A DNA stretch of 60,448 bases from NCBI GenBank assembly GCA_036337765.1, contig JAYZDP010000172.1, positions 1-60,448 of the forward strand. Reading direction: 5' to 3'. This DNA comes from JAYZDP01 sp036337765 (lineage in GTDB: Bacteria; Acidobacteriota; Thermoanaerobaculia; Multivoradales; Multivoraceae). The position numbers were made by a program, and so were the translations under genes. The notes below the pieces were generated by a model, which ran no database searches, was not told where the DNA came from, and saw nothing but the letters and a program-made list of their open reading frames with translations. The stretch's first letter is position 1. Every line of letters starts with the position of its first letter. This document shows, in pieces, positions 8,646-17,270 of this stretch.

Positions 8646-8935
8646 TCAGGGCCAGGCGTCGGGCACGCGCTCTGCCAGCCAGCGTACGAGCGTGCGGTTG
8701 ACCTCCGCGGGTCGTTCCTTGCGCCATGCGGGCGTGGAGAAACAGCAACGGCATCTCGAGCCGACCGTCGTTGGCCGCAGTCGCCTCGTAAGCCGCGTTC
8801 GCCGCGTGGTTCATATAGACGAGTCGGGGCCGAAGAAGCCGTTGCGGCTCAGCGACTCCACGTAGGTAGCAACGTCGTCCTCCTCGACGACGTCGGTATC
8901 GATCGCTGACTCGCGCTGGTTCACGATCGGCTCCT
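8646..8935 (-). pseudogene. Decayed epoxide hydrolase / alpha-beta hydrolase fragment
   Basis: Three pieces of the C-terminal part of an epoxide-hydrolase-like alpha/beta hydrolase lie in order on the minus strand but in different frames. The first reads VATYVESLSRNGFFGPDSS. The second, after a one-base shift, reads YMNHAANAAYEATAANDG and continues RLEMPLLFLHA. The third, after a frame change, reads KERPAEVNRTLVRWLAERV and ends at a TGA at 8646-8648. In intact members roughly 30 residues, including the HDx/GHWMAQE catalytic His region, lie between the second and third pieces; here they are missing. The N-terminal half with the nucleophile is absent. No functional product is expected. The family match is from memory of its conserved C-terminus. 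Confidence 0.75.
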
Positions 8936-9063
8936 GGTTCGCGGCCAGGCCGGCTACGGTATCGCGGCCGATTGACCGGCTTCTATGGATCGCCGAGTCG
9001 ATCACAGGTAGGCTTGCGCGTCCTGTTAGACAGCTTGGTTCACTCGGCCTGAGGGGTACGTCG

Positions 9064-10635
9064 ATGGGGCTCATCGGTTGGTCGTGGCTGTTTCTGGTCT
9101 TCTACATCGTCGGCATGTTGGTCTTCGGTTGGGTTGCCAGTCGGCGCATCAAGGACGCCGACGACTTCGCCACTGCGCGCAACAGCTACGGTCCCTACTT
9201 CCTCGCCCTGGCGTTCGCTGCGTCGACAGCTAGCGGCGCCACTTTCCTCGGTAGCCCCGGGCTCGGCTACACCTACGGGACCGCGACGATCTGGGGGAAG
9301 TTCCTCTATCCGATCGGCGTCTATTTCGGGGTGCTGATCTCGATCAAGCTGGTCGCCTCGTCGGGCCACTCCTTTGGCAACCGGTCGATTCCCGAGTACC
9401 TCGGCGACCGGTATCAGAGCGACGGCGTGCGTCTGCTCGTGTCGGTCTTCTCCCTGGTGCTCTTCTTCTACATCGCCGGACAGTTGGTCTCGGGCCTGGT
9501 CATGTTCGAGTCCATGCTCGGACTGGAACCCATATGGGCGTTGATCACGACGACGGTTGTGCTGATGATCTACGTGGTCCTTGGTGGGGCGCATGCCGAC
9601 ATCCTCACCGACGGCGTTCAGGGCTTCATGATGCTCCTGGTGGCAGCCTTGACCATCGGGCTCTTCGTCTTCGGATTCGGTGTCGATGGCGGCATGTCGA
9701 CGATTTTCAGCCGCATTGGCGACCAGGACTCGAACCTGGTCGGGCCCTTCAACCGCTCGACCCCGCTTTACCACTCGTGGTGGTCGCACCTCAGCGTGTT
9801 CTTGGCCCACATCCCGCTCGGAATGCTGCCCCACATCGGCAACAAGGTCTGGGCGTTGAAGCACGACCATGACCGGCCGCGCTTCGTCAAGCTCGCCGCC
9901 GCAGTCGGGCTCACGCTCGGTCTGCTCGGTCTTGGCGGCATCCTGGCGCGCGCCGTACTCGGCGATGTGCTCCTGCAGGAGGGGCGTAGCGCCAACGAAG
10001 CGCTACCGGCGCTCTTCATCGAGCTCTTCCCGACCTGGTTCGCGGCGCTCGTCGGTGTCGGCATCCTGGCGGCGATCATGTCGACGGCCGACGGCCTGGT
10101 CGTATCGTCTTCACAGATCATGGCCAACGACATCTACCGCCGATCGATCGTGCCGCGCTTCCACTCCCACCTCAGCGACCTCGAGGTCGATCGGCGCGTG
10201 CTTCTGATCAGTCGTTGGAGCACGGTGGTCGTGCTCGTCGGCTGCATGTTCCTGGCCTGGTCGCTCATGAACATGAACATCGCCCTGCTGGTCTGGATCG
10301 GCTCGGGAGGCATGATGGCGGCCTTCGCCGGCCCGCTGGTAATGGGTGCGCTGTGGAAGGGAGTCACGACCAAGGGCGCCTTCGCGGGCCTCATTACCGG
10401 CATGGCGACCTTTATCATCCTTCACACTGAGAGCCTGGGCATGCTCGATCCGGCGCTCTTCGGTCCGCTGTCGGGAGTGGTGGAGTGGCTGGTCATCGAG
10501 GGCGTCAACCCTACGTCCTGTGCGGCGATGGGTGAGATCGTGTCGGTGGGTACGACCTACACCGTCTCGAAGCTGACCCAGCCGCTGCCGCAGAAGCACA
10601 TTGAACGCGTATTCGGCTCCGCTGAGGCCGCGTAG
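9064..10635 (+). CDS. Sodium/solute symporter (SSS family)
   Basis: A 523-residue polytopic membrane protein with about 13 hydrophobic segments. The N-terminal SSS pattern is present: an opening helix, a short hydrophilic link with SRRIKDADDFATA, then AASTASGATFLGSPGLGYTYG, and the GNRSIPEYLGDRYQ segment after the fourth helix. Family members co-transport Na+ with proline, pantothenate, sugars or similar solutes. The next gene, 17 bp downstream, encodes a phytanoyl-CoA dioxygenase-like enzyme, so the imported solute may be its substrate; this is inference. The ATG start is supported by GAGGGG upstream. Confidence 0.92.
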   Translation: MGLIGWSWLFLVFYIVGMLVFGWVASRRIKDADDFATARNSYGPYFLALAFAASTASGATFLGSPGLGYTYGTATIWGKFLYPIGVYFGVLISIKLVASSGHSFGNRSIPEYLGDRYQSDGVRLLVSVFSLVLFFYIAGQLVSGLVMFESMLGLEPIWALITTTVVLMIYVVLGGAHADILTDGVQGFMMLLVAALTIGLFVFGFGVDGGMSTIFSRIGDQDSNLVGPFNRSTPLYHSWWSHLSVFLAHIPLGMLPHIGNKVWALKHDHDRPRFVKLAAAVGLTLGLLGLGGILARAVLGDVLLQEGRSANEALPALFIELFPTWFAALVGVGILAAIMSTADGLVVSSSQIMANDIYRRSIVPRFHSHLSDLEVDRRVLLISRWSTVVVLVGCMFLAWSLMNMNIALLVWIGSGGMMAAFAGPLVMGALWKGVTTKGAFAGLITGMATFIILHTESLGMLDPALFGPLSGVVEWLVIEGVNPTSCAAMGEIVSVGTTYTVSKLTQPLPQKHIERVFGSAEAA

Positions 10636-10652
10636 GGATAGGAGAATCGAAG

Positions 10653-11561
10653 ATGGCACTCGCACTCGCATCCGACGTCAAGGTCTCGCCTGAGATCCGC
10701 GAGCTCGGCCTCGAGCCGTATGTGCTCGAGCTCGAGGTGAACGGTCTCACCATCGTTCCGCCCGAGGTGCACGGCGTGACGGAGGATCAGATCGACCGCA
10801 TGGTCGAGATTCTCCTCGCGCGAGCCGAGCAGATCGTCGGTTGCCCATTCGATCTTGAGGTCGGGCCGACCGCCGAGATCCAGTTTCCCCAGACCGAGCA
10901 GACGTTGTCGCGGCTGGCCGGCGACGAGCCTGGCCAACCGTCGCAGTTTCTGATCCAGCAGCTAAGTCGACTCGATCGGGCGTTTCGCGATCTCGCCGTC
11001 AACCCCGCCGCCGTCACGCTGATGCGCCACATGATCGGCCCGAAGGCCGCGCGCTTCAGCTCGCACAACTCGTTCGTGAAGTGGCAAGGCGACTTCGGCT
11101 ACGGCCCTCACCTCGGCCTGCACGCCGACCAGACGGCGGTTCCGCTGCCGTGGGGGCGCGTGGCCTACACGTCCAACACCAACTGGTGTCTGACCGACTA
11201 CACCCTGGACGGGGGTGCGCTCGCCTACGTTCCCGGCTCACATCGCAACGGCGTCAGGCCCGTGCAGCCGGAGGCCACCCGGAAGGCCGTTCCGGCCGAG
11301 GGGCCCAAGGGGTCGTTGATCGTTTTTCATGGCGCCACCTGGCACGGTGCCTTTCCGCGCAAGACTCCCGGTATGCGGCTGTCGATCGCCAACTACTACC
11401 GGCACATGATGGTCACCTCGCAAGAGGACATCCAGGGAACCTTTCCGCGCGAGCTCGCCGACGATTGCGACAACCCGGAGCTATTCAAGGAGCTGGCGGG
11501 TTTCGGGGACGCCTTCCCCTACGCCGCGCAGACCCAGCCGCTCCCGCACGCGGTGGGCTAG
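10653..11561 (+). CDS. Phytanoyl-CoA dioxygenase (PhyH) family protein
   Basis: A 302-residue Fe(II)/2-oxoglutarate oxygenase-like protein. The iron ligands are visible as HxD in GLHADQ (His157, Asp159) and the distal His231 in ATWHGAF, with Arg242 (GMRLS) in place to bind 2-oxoglutarate. The region between them (DGGALAYVPGSHRNG) is typical of PhyH proteins. TAGGAG lies 9 bases before the ATG. It forms a probable two-gene operon with the symporter. Bacterial relatives hydroxylate very different small molecules, for example ectoine, so no substrate is assigned. Its TAG stop lies inside the left arm of a structured repeat. Confidence 0.9.
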   Translation: MALALASDVKVSPEIRELGLEPYVLELEVNGLTIVPPEVHGVTEDQIDRMVEILLARAEQIVGCPFDLEVGPTAEIQFPQTEQTLSRLAGDEPGQPSQFLIQQLSRLDRAFRDLAVNPAAVTLMRHMIGPKAARFSSHNSFVKWQGDFGYGPHLGLHADQTAVPLPWGRVAYTSNTNWCLTDYTLDGGALAYVPGSHRNGVRPVQPEATRKAVPAEGPKGSLIVFHGATWHGAFPRKTPGMRLSIANYYRHMMVTSQEDIQGTFPRELADDCDNPELFKELAGFGDAFPYAAQTQPLPHAVG

Positions 11562-11672
11562 CGGGGGCCGCGGTAGTCACAGCTTCTGGATGATTCGAGT
11601 TGGTACCGCGCTCATACCACGCCCCCCGCTAGCATTCCTTCCCTCCGGGGGGCGCTAGCCGCGCAGGCTCGG
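11557..11672 (+). repeat. Structured dispersed repeat, copy A
   Basis: The left arm is 11557-11575 (GCTAGCGGGGGCCGCGGTA) and the right arm is 11615-11633, a 19-nt inverted repeat with two mismatches and a 39-base loop. A conserved tail from about 11639 to 11672 contains CCCTCCGGGGGGCGCT. The stop TAG of the PhyH gene lies within the left arm. Loop segments resemble copy D (AGTCAC near the 5' side, GCGCTC just before the right arm). It lies between convergent genes. I do not recognise the family. Confidence 0.8.
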
Positions 11673-11688
11673 AGCTGCTCGGCAGGCG

Positions 11689-12129
11689 TTATCGACCGGC
11701 CGGGGCGCAGCGAAAGACCGGGATCTCCCGCTCGGTGCGGCGCTGGTAGTCGGCGTAGGGCGGGTAGTGCTCGACGCAGATCGGCCATAGCCGTGCCCGC
11801 TCCTCCGTCGAGGAGAGCTCCGCGCGCATCGGGATCGAACGACCGCTGCGCTCGACCGTGATGTCGGGATGAGCGCGGAGGTTGTAGTACCACTGTGGAT
11901 GGGTGGGCGCTCCACCCTGCGAGGCGACCAGCACCACCGCCTCGCCGTCCGGAACCAACATGAGTGGGATGGTCCGGCGACGCCCCGACTTGGCACCGGT
12001 CATGGTGACCATGCACATCTCGTAGCTACCCGCGCGCCGGCCGACCCGGCCCCCACTCACGCGGTAGACACCGACGTGAATGAGGGTCAGCAGCCGAAGA
12101 AACCACCGCGGTGGGGGTCGATCGCTCAC
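11689..12129 (-). CDS. Nitroreductase family deazaflavin-dependent oxidoreductase (DDN-like)
   Basis: A 146-residue protein of the split-beta-barrel family that uses F420 or flavin, related to mycobacterial Ddn. It shows the characteristic TMTGAKSGRRRTIPLMLVPD segment (residues 42-61), followed by VLVASQGGAPTHPQWYYNL and AHPDITVE. The GTG start follows GGGGGTGG. Known members reduce quinones or nitroimidazoles, but the substrate here is unknown. It stands alone between two structured repeats (A after its 3' end, B upstream of its 5' end). Confidence 0.9.
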   Translation of the reverse strand: MSDRPPPRWFLRLLTLIHVGVYRVSGGRVGRRAGSYEMCMVTMTGAKSGRRRTIPLMLVPDGEAVVLVASQGGAPTHPQWYYNLRAHPDITVERSGRSIPMRAELSSTEERARLWPICVEHYPPYADYQRRTEREIPVFRCAPAGR

Positions 12130-12177
12130 CAGCCACCCCCGCTACGTGCCGAGAACCCGTGCCTTTCCCTTCCGGGC

Positions 12178-12287
12178 CTGGGCGGCCAGCGCCCCCCGGA
12201 GGGACAGCAACGTTGGCGGGAGCTGCGGTATGACGTCGTTACATCCTTGTGACGCAGGCTGTTGCAGTGAGACGACCGCGGCTCCCG
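12178..12287 (-). repeat. Structured dispersed repeat, copy B
   Basis: Read on the minus strand, the left arm (12275-12287) begins immediately after the TGA of the serine hydrolase. It pairs with 12217-12229 (CGGGAGC and GCGGT paired, one C-A mismatch between them). The tail at 12178-12212 contains the same 16-base core CCCTCCGGGGGGCGCT. The outer stem sequence differs from copies A, C and D but is complementary to itself. The loop is about 45 bases. Confidence 0.78.
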
Positions 12288-13586
12288 TCAATCCCCGACG
12301 ATGGACTCGTACATCAACTTCTTGGACTGGATCCTGGCGTTGCGCGCGCCGGCGCCGCCGCGGTTTTGGATCATGCCGACGATCACGGTGTCCTGGATCG
12401 GGTTGATGCCCATCCAGGTGCCGCCGATGCCGTACCACCAGTACTCACCCTTGGCCAGCGCGTGGTCTGTTTTGCCGTCGGGCCGGTCGACGATCGAGAA
12501 GTCGATGCCGAACGTATTGCCGGGTGTCGAGATCATCGGATTGATGTGCTCCATCTTCTTGGGCAGCATGTTGGTGTGCATCAGCTTGACGGTAGAGGGC
12601 TTGAGGATGCGCACCCCGTCGAGCTCGCCGCCGTTGAGCAGCATCTGGCAGAAGCGCAGGTAGTCCATCGCAGTCGACACCATCCCACCCCCGCCGGAGA
12701 AGAGCCCGGGCTTGGTCAGGTACTCACCGTAGGGCTGCGCCTGGAGCTTGCCACCCTGGCCGGGGGCGTAGAGCGGTCCGAAGCGTCCTTTGTCCTTCGA
12801 CTCGACGTAGAAGCCACTGTCTTTCATACCTAGCGGCTCGAAGATCCGCTCCTCGAGAAACTGATCGAAGGGCAGGCCGCTGAGGACCTCGACGAGGTAA
12901 CCCTGGACGTCGACCGAGACGCTGTAGTGCCACTCGGTGCCGGGCTGCTGGCGCAGCGGGATCTTCCCGAGCTTGCCGACCATCTGCTTGAGAGTCGAGT
13001 CGCGGTCGAGGACTCCGGCCTCCTGATAGAGCGTGTCGACTTGCGAGCGCGAGAAGAAGCCGTAGGTCAGACCACCGGTGTGGCTCACCAGCTCGCGGAT
13101 GGTCATGGGGTGCTCCTGAGGCTCGGTCTCGGGCTGTCCGTTCGAGCCTTCGCCCGAGGCGACCCGCATGCCTTTGAACTCGGGGATGTACTTCTCGACC
13201 GGGTCCTTGAGCTTGAACTTGCCCTGGTCGAACAGCGTCATCAGTGCGACGCCGGCGATCGGCTTGGTCATCGAGTAGATGCGTGCGATGGTGTCCTTGC
13301 GCATCGGGTGGTTCTCTTCGAGATGCTGCTTGCCGTACTCCTCGAAGTGGACGATCTTGCCGTGGCGGGCCACCGCGGTGACGACGCCGGCGAGCTGGCC
13401 GTCGTCGACCAGCTTTTTCATAGCGTCGGATAGGTCCGCGATACCGGCTTTCGACATGCCGACTTGGCTAGGCTCGGCCATTCCGAGGTCGCGCGCGGTG
13501 TTGTCCGCGGCGAGCGCCGCGGGTGCCCAGACGAGGACGGTGATCGTGAGCACAACGGCTCCGACGGTCAGCGGACGGTGCTTCAT
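12288..13586 (-). CDS. Exported serine hydrolase (class C beta-lactamase fold)
   Basis: A 432-residue exported hydrolase of the beta-lactamase/esterase EstB group. The ATG at 13586 has a textbook AAGGAGATATCT in front and begins the signal peptide (VVLTITVLVWAPAALA). The catalytic SxxK is SMTK (Ser105, Lys108) within IARIYSMTKPIAG, and the second motif Y-S-V is at residues 221-223 (WHYSVSVD). The segment LVSHTGGLTYG is typical. Members act as esterases, D-amino peptidases or beta-lactamases, and sequence alone does not decide. It is divergent from the MOSC gene, and its stop touches repeat copy B. Confidence 0.9.
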   Translation of the reverse strand: MKHRPLTVGAVVLTITVLVWAPAALAADNTARDLGMAEPSQVGMSKAGIADLSDAMKKLVDDGQLAGVVTAVARHGKIVHFEEYGKQHLEENHPMRKDTIARIYSMTKPIAGVALMTLFDQGKFKLKDPVEKYIPEFKGMRVASGEGSNGQPETEPQEHPMTIRELVSHTGGLTYGFFSRSQVDTLYQEAGVLDRDSTLKQMVGKLGKIPLRQQPGTEWHYSVSVDVQGYLVEVLSGLPFDQFLEERIFEPLGMKDSGFYVESKDKGRFGPLYAPGQGGKLQAQPYGEYLTKPGLFSGGGGMVSTAMDYLRFCQMLLNGGELDGVRILKPSTVKLMHTNMLPKKMEHINPMISTPGNTFGIDFSIVDRPDGKTDHALAKGEYWWYGIGGTWMGINPIQDTVIVGMIQNRGGAGARNARIQSKKLMYESIVGD

Positions 13587-13657
13587 AGATATCTCCTTCG
13601 AGGTCCGATTGTGGGACTCTATCGTTGGTCGTTCTGTTTCGACGAGAGGGGTGTTGG

Positions 13658-14518
13658 ATGCACGTTGCAACGGTTTCGGAGATCCTCAGGTATCCGGTCA
13701 AGAGCATGGCCGGCGAGTCGCTTTCCTCGGTCGAGATCGGCACGGGTGGACTCCCTGGAGATCGGTCCTGGGCGGTTCGTGACGAAGTCTCGGGCGGGAT
13801 TCGCGGCGCGAAGCGCATCGCCGGCCTCATGCAGCTCGGTGCCCGCTTCCCGGAAGCGCCAGCGCCCACAGGCTCGAGCCCGGCGCAGATCCTCTTCCCC
13901 GACGGCTCGGTTGGCGCGACGGGCGATGAGGACATTGCCGAGCGTGTCTCGAAGGCCGTCGATCACGAGGTCACGCTGTGGCCCTTGCTGCCGCCTGACG
14001 CCCTCGACCACTATCGGCGTGGCGCTCCGATGCACGACGATCTCGATACCGAGCTGCGCGCCGTCTTCGCTCGGCTTCCGGACGAGCCGCTTCCCGACGT
14101 GACCACGTTCCCGCCCGAGATCTTGGAGTACGAGTCGCCGCCGGGCACCTACTTTGACGCCTTCCCGATCCTGATCCTGTCGCGGGCATCGCTCGGGACG
14201 ATGCAGCAGCGCGCGCCGGAGTCGGTGTTCGACGTGCGTCGCTTCCGCCCCAACATCGTTCTGGCCGACACTGGGGTCGGAGCGGACTTCCCCGAGACGG
14301 AGTGGGCGGGGCGGCGGATCGCGATCGGAGAAGCCGTCTTGGTGGCCGAGCTGGCCTGCCCGCGCTGCGTCATGACCACTCGCGGCTTTGCCGATCTTCC
14401 GAACGACCCGAAGGTGATGCGGGCCCTGGTTCAGGAGACCGACGGCAACCTCGGGCTCTACGCGTCGGTCGAGAAGCCGGGGCGCGTCGCTACGGGAGAC
14501 ACCTGTGAGCTTCTCTAG
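13658..14518 (+). CDS. MOSC domain-containing protein
   Basis: A 286-residue protein related to mitochondrial mARC and YcbX proteins, which carry molybdenum cofactor and reduce N-hydroxylated compounds. The N-terminal MOSC_N motif is clear (VSEILRYPVKSMAGESL) and the C-terminal MOSC domain has the conserved cysteine in LACPRCVMTT followed by the late LGLYASVEKPG strand. The ATG at 13658 is preferred because it follows a purine-rich GAGAGGGG and begins at the domain edge. It is divergently transcribed from the serine hydrolase with 71 bp between the starts. Cofactor binding is inferred from the family. Confidence 0.9.
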   Translation: MHVATVSEILRYPVKSMAGESLSSVEIGTGGLPGDRSWAVRDEVSGGIRGAKRIAGLMQLGARFPEAPAPTGSSPAQILFPDGSVGATGDEDIAERVSKAVDHEVTLWPLLPPDALDHYRRGAPMHDDLDTELRAVFARLPDEPLPDVTTFPPEILEYESPPGTYFDAFPILILSRASLGTMQQRAPESVFDVRRFRPNIVLADTGVGADFPETEWAGRRIAIGEAVLVAELACPRCVMTTRGFADLPNDPKVMRALVQETDGNLGLYASVEKPGRVATGDTCELL

Positions 14519-14596
14519 CTTCGCCGGTCTGACAGAATCGGTGGCTCGGGCGATCGCGTGAAGCCTCGACTCCTACCGAAGACTCGGAGAGCTCGC

Positions 14597-15610
14597 ATGG
14601 ACTCGAAGAAAACAGTGGTTTTCGGCGTGATGTTGCTGGTCGCAGCGACGAGCTTTGCCGCGGAGGTGGTCAACGTCTATTCGGCCCGCCACTACGACAC
14701 CGACGACGTTCTCTACGAGAACTTCACCACCGAAACCGGTATCGAGGTCAACCTCATCGAGGGCAACTCCGACGCGCTGCTGGCTCGTCTGGAGCGTGAG
14801 GGTGATCTCAGCCCGGCCGACGTCTTCATGACCGTCGACGCCGGGCGCCTCTTCCAAGCCGAGCAACGGGGCATCTTCGCGCCCGCCAGGTCGAGGCTTC
14901 TCGAACAAAGAGTGCCTGCGCGCCTGCGCCATCCCGACGGCCTCTGGTTCGGGCTCAGCAAGCGGGCGCGGATTCTGCTCGTTTCGCGCGAGCGGGTAGC
15001 GGAGGACAAAGTCTTGAGCTACGAGGATCTCGCCAAGCCGGAGTGGAAGGACAGGGTCTTGATCCGCTCTTCGTCCAACGTCTACAACCAATCGCTCGTA
15101 GGGTCGATGATCGCCGCCCACGGCGAGGCGAAGGCCGAAGAGTGGTGCCGGGGCCTAGTCGCCAACATGGCGCGAACGCCGCAGGGTGGCGATCGCGACC
15201 AGATCCGCGGCGTCGCGGCAGGTGAGGCGGACGTCGCGGTGGCCAACTCGTACTACTTCGCTCACATGCTCAACGGCTCGCCCGAGGACCGCGCGGTGGC
15301 GGCGAAGGTGCGCGTCGTCTTCCCCAACCAGGGCGACCGGGGCACCCACGTCAACATCTCTGGCATCGGTGTCTTGAAGTCCGCACCCAATCCCCGAAAC
15401 GCGGTCAGGTTTATCGAGTATCTGACCAGCGACGCGGCGCAGAAGGTCTTTGCCGGGGGCAACTACGAGTACCCGGTCGTGCAGGGCGCCGATCGGACGG
15501 AGACGCTCGACCGGCTTGGAGACTTTGAGGAGGACGTCCTCAACGCGTCGGTCTTCGGAAACAACAACCAGGCCGCGGTCCGCATGATGGATCGTGCCGG
15601 TTGGCGTTAG
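14597..15610 (+). CDS. Fbp/Fut-type iron(III) ABC transporter substrate-binding protein
   Basis: A 337-residue periplasmic receptor. The ATG at 14597 follows CGGAGAG and starts a signal peptide ending near SFAAE. The mature start VVNVYSARHYDTDDVLYENF is characteristic of ferric-binding proteins (FbpA/FutA), as is the LLARLEREGDLSPADVFMTVD segment. A YY-type iron-ligand region is visible as NSYYFAHM. It is the first gene of a three-gene operon with a fused double permease and an ATPase. Ferric iron is the likely cargo, though relatives carry thiamine or other ligands. Confidence 0.9.
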   Translation: MDSKKTVVFGVMLLVAATSFAAEVVNVYSARHYDTDDVLYENFTTETGIEVNLIEGNSDALLARLEREGDLSPADVFMTVDAGRLFQAEQRGIFAPARSRLLEQRVPARLRHPDGLWFGLSKRARILLVSRERVAEDKVLSYEDLAKPEWKDRVLIRSSSNVYNQSLVGSMIAAHGEAKAEEWCRGLVANMARTPQGGDRDQIRGVAAGEADVAVANSYYFAHMLNGSPEDRAVAAKVRVVFPNQGDRGTHVNISGIGVLKSAPNPRNAVRFIEYLTSDAAQKVFAGGNYEYPVVQGADRTETLDRLGDFEEDVLNASVFGNNNQAAVRMMDRAGWR

Positions 15611-17270
15611 AAGAATTCTGGCTGTGCGCGGGATCGCTTGGCCGTTGGCGGGGAGCCTCGTGGCGGCTTGGGTGGCGGTGCCGATCATGGTCGTTCTGGC
15701 GAGCGTGGGTGCGGACTCCGATGGGGTGTGGGCTCATCTTGCATCGACCGTCCTGCCGGGCTACATCCGCAACACCGTGCTCCTGGCGCTCGGCGTCGCA
15801 GTCGGGACCTTCGTTTTGGGGGTCGGCAGCGCTTGGCTCGTGACGATGTGCCGATTCCCCGGCCAGCGGGTCCTGTGGTGGGCGCTGCTCTTGCCTCTGG
15901 CGATACCGGCCTACTTGAGCGCCTACGCCTACAGCGATCTATTGCAGTTCAGCGGACCGGTGCAGACCGGACTCCGCGATGCCTTCGGCTGGATCCGGGC
16001 CGACTACTGGTTTCCCCAGGTGCGCTCGTTGGGAGGTGCGATCGCGATCCTGAGCTTCGGGCTCTATCCTTACGTCTACCTCGCCTCCCGCAGCGCGTTT
16101 CTAGAGCAGTCGATGTGCGCGCTCGAGGTGGGTCGCACTTTGGGAGGCGGGCCGTGGAACGGCTTTCGGCGCATCGCCCTGCCGCTCGCGCGGCCCTCGA
16201 TCGTTGCCGGTTTGTCGCTGGCACTGATGGAGACGCTGGCCGAGTTCGGGGCGGTCGACTATCTGGCCGTCGACACCTTCGCCACCGGGATCTTCCGTAC
16301 CTGGATGACGCGTGGCTCGTTGACAGCAGCGGCACAACTGTCGGCCTGCCTGCTCGGCTTGGTCGGGATCCTGATCTTGATCGAGCGCAGCGCTCGGCGC
16401 CGGGCGCGTTTTTTCTCGGCCACCCATCGCCATCGGGCCCTTGCTACAGTTCGGCTGCGTGGAGTGCGCGGCGCAGTCGCGGCGATGGCGTGCGCGTTGC
16501 CCGTCGTCCTGGGCTTTGCGGTCCCGGTCCTGCGCTTCATCGATCTGTCCGCGACGGGCGGCGACCGCAGGGCCGGCGAGCTCTTCGTCGAACTGGCGCG
16601 CAACAGCATGCTCGTTGGTTTGACTGCAGCAGCCCTTGCGGCGGCTCTGGCGCTCGTCGTCGCCTACGCGGGAAGGCTCGATCCGTCGCCGGCGAGCCGC
16701 TTCACCGGTTGGCTGGCAGGTCTCGGCTACGCCATCCCCGGGGGAGTCATCGCTATCGGTGTGCTCGCGCCACTGACCTGGCTCGATCACCGTCTCAACG
16801 ACTGGGGCCAAGCGGCCTTTGACTTTGCTCCGGGGCTGATTCTCTCAGGGTCCGTGGTCGCGGTGCTCCTTGGCTATCAGACGCGTTTTCTCGCCTTGGC
16901 GCTTAGCCTGATCGAGGCGGGCCTCGGCCGGATCCGGCCTTCGATCGACGACGCGGCACGCACGCTCGGGGCAACGCCCGGGCGCCTGCTGCGTCAGGTC
17001 CATGTGCCGTTGCTCAGGGGCACGACCTTCGCGGCGTTGGCCCTGGTGTTCGTCGAGGTGATCAAGGAACTGCCCGCGACCTTGATCCTGAGGCCGTTCA
17101 ACTTCGAGACCCTTGCCGTGCGCGTGTATCAGCTGGCCTCCGACGAGCGCCTGGCCGAGGCCTCGACCGGAGCGCTGGCGATCATCGCGGTGGGGCTGGT
17201 GCCGGTCGTCATCCTGTCGCGCCTGCAGCAGGGCGCACGGCCCGCCGCGGCGGACGAGGTTTCGGAGTGA
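15594..17270 (+). CDS. Iron(III) ABC transporter permease (FbpB-like, duplicated permease domain)
   Basis: A 558-residue membrane protein with two tandem permease halves of about six helices each, the arrangement known for FbpB/ThiP. EAA loops appear twice, near GRTLGGGPWNGFRRIALPLA (first half) and AARTLGATPGRLLRQVHVPL (second half). The GTG at 15594 overlaps the end of the receptor gene by 17 bp; later GTG codons are possible. The stop overlaps the ATPase start by 4 bp, so all three genes are probably co-translated. Confidence 0.9.
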   Translation: MPVGVRRILAVRGIAWPLAGSLVAAWVAVPIMVVLASVGADSDGVWAHLASTVLPGYIRNTVLLALGVAVGTFVLGVGSAWLVTMCRFPGQRVLWWALLLPLAIPAYLSAYAYSDLLQFSGPVQTGLRDAFGWIRADYWFPQVRSLGGAIAILSFGLYPYVYLASRSAFLEQSMCALEVGRTLGGGPWNGFRRIALPLARPSIVAGLSLALMETLAEFGAVDYLAVDTFATGIFRTWMTRGSLTAAAQLSACLLGLVGILILIERSARRRARFFSATHRHRALATVRLRGVRGAVAAMACALPVVLGFAVPVLRFIDLSATGGDRRAGELFVELARNSMLVGLTAAALAAALALVVAYAGRLDPSPASRFTGWLAGLGYAIPGGVIAIGVLAPLTWLDHRLNDWGQAAFDFAPGLILSGSVVAVLLGYQTRFLALALSLIEAGLGRIRPSIDDAARTLGATPGRLLRQVHVPLLRGTTFAALALVFVEVIKELPATLILRPFNFETLAVRVYQLASDERLAEASTGALAIIAVGLVPVVILSRLQQGARPAAADEVSE

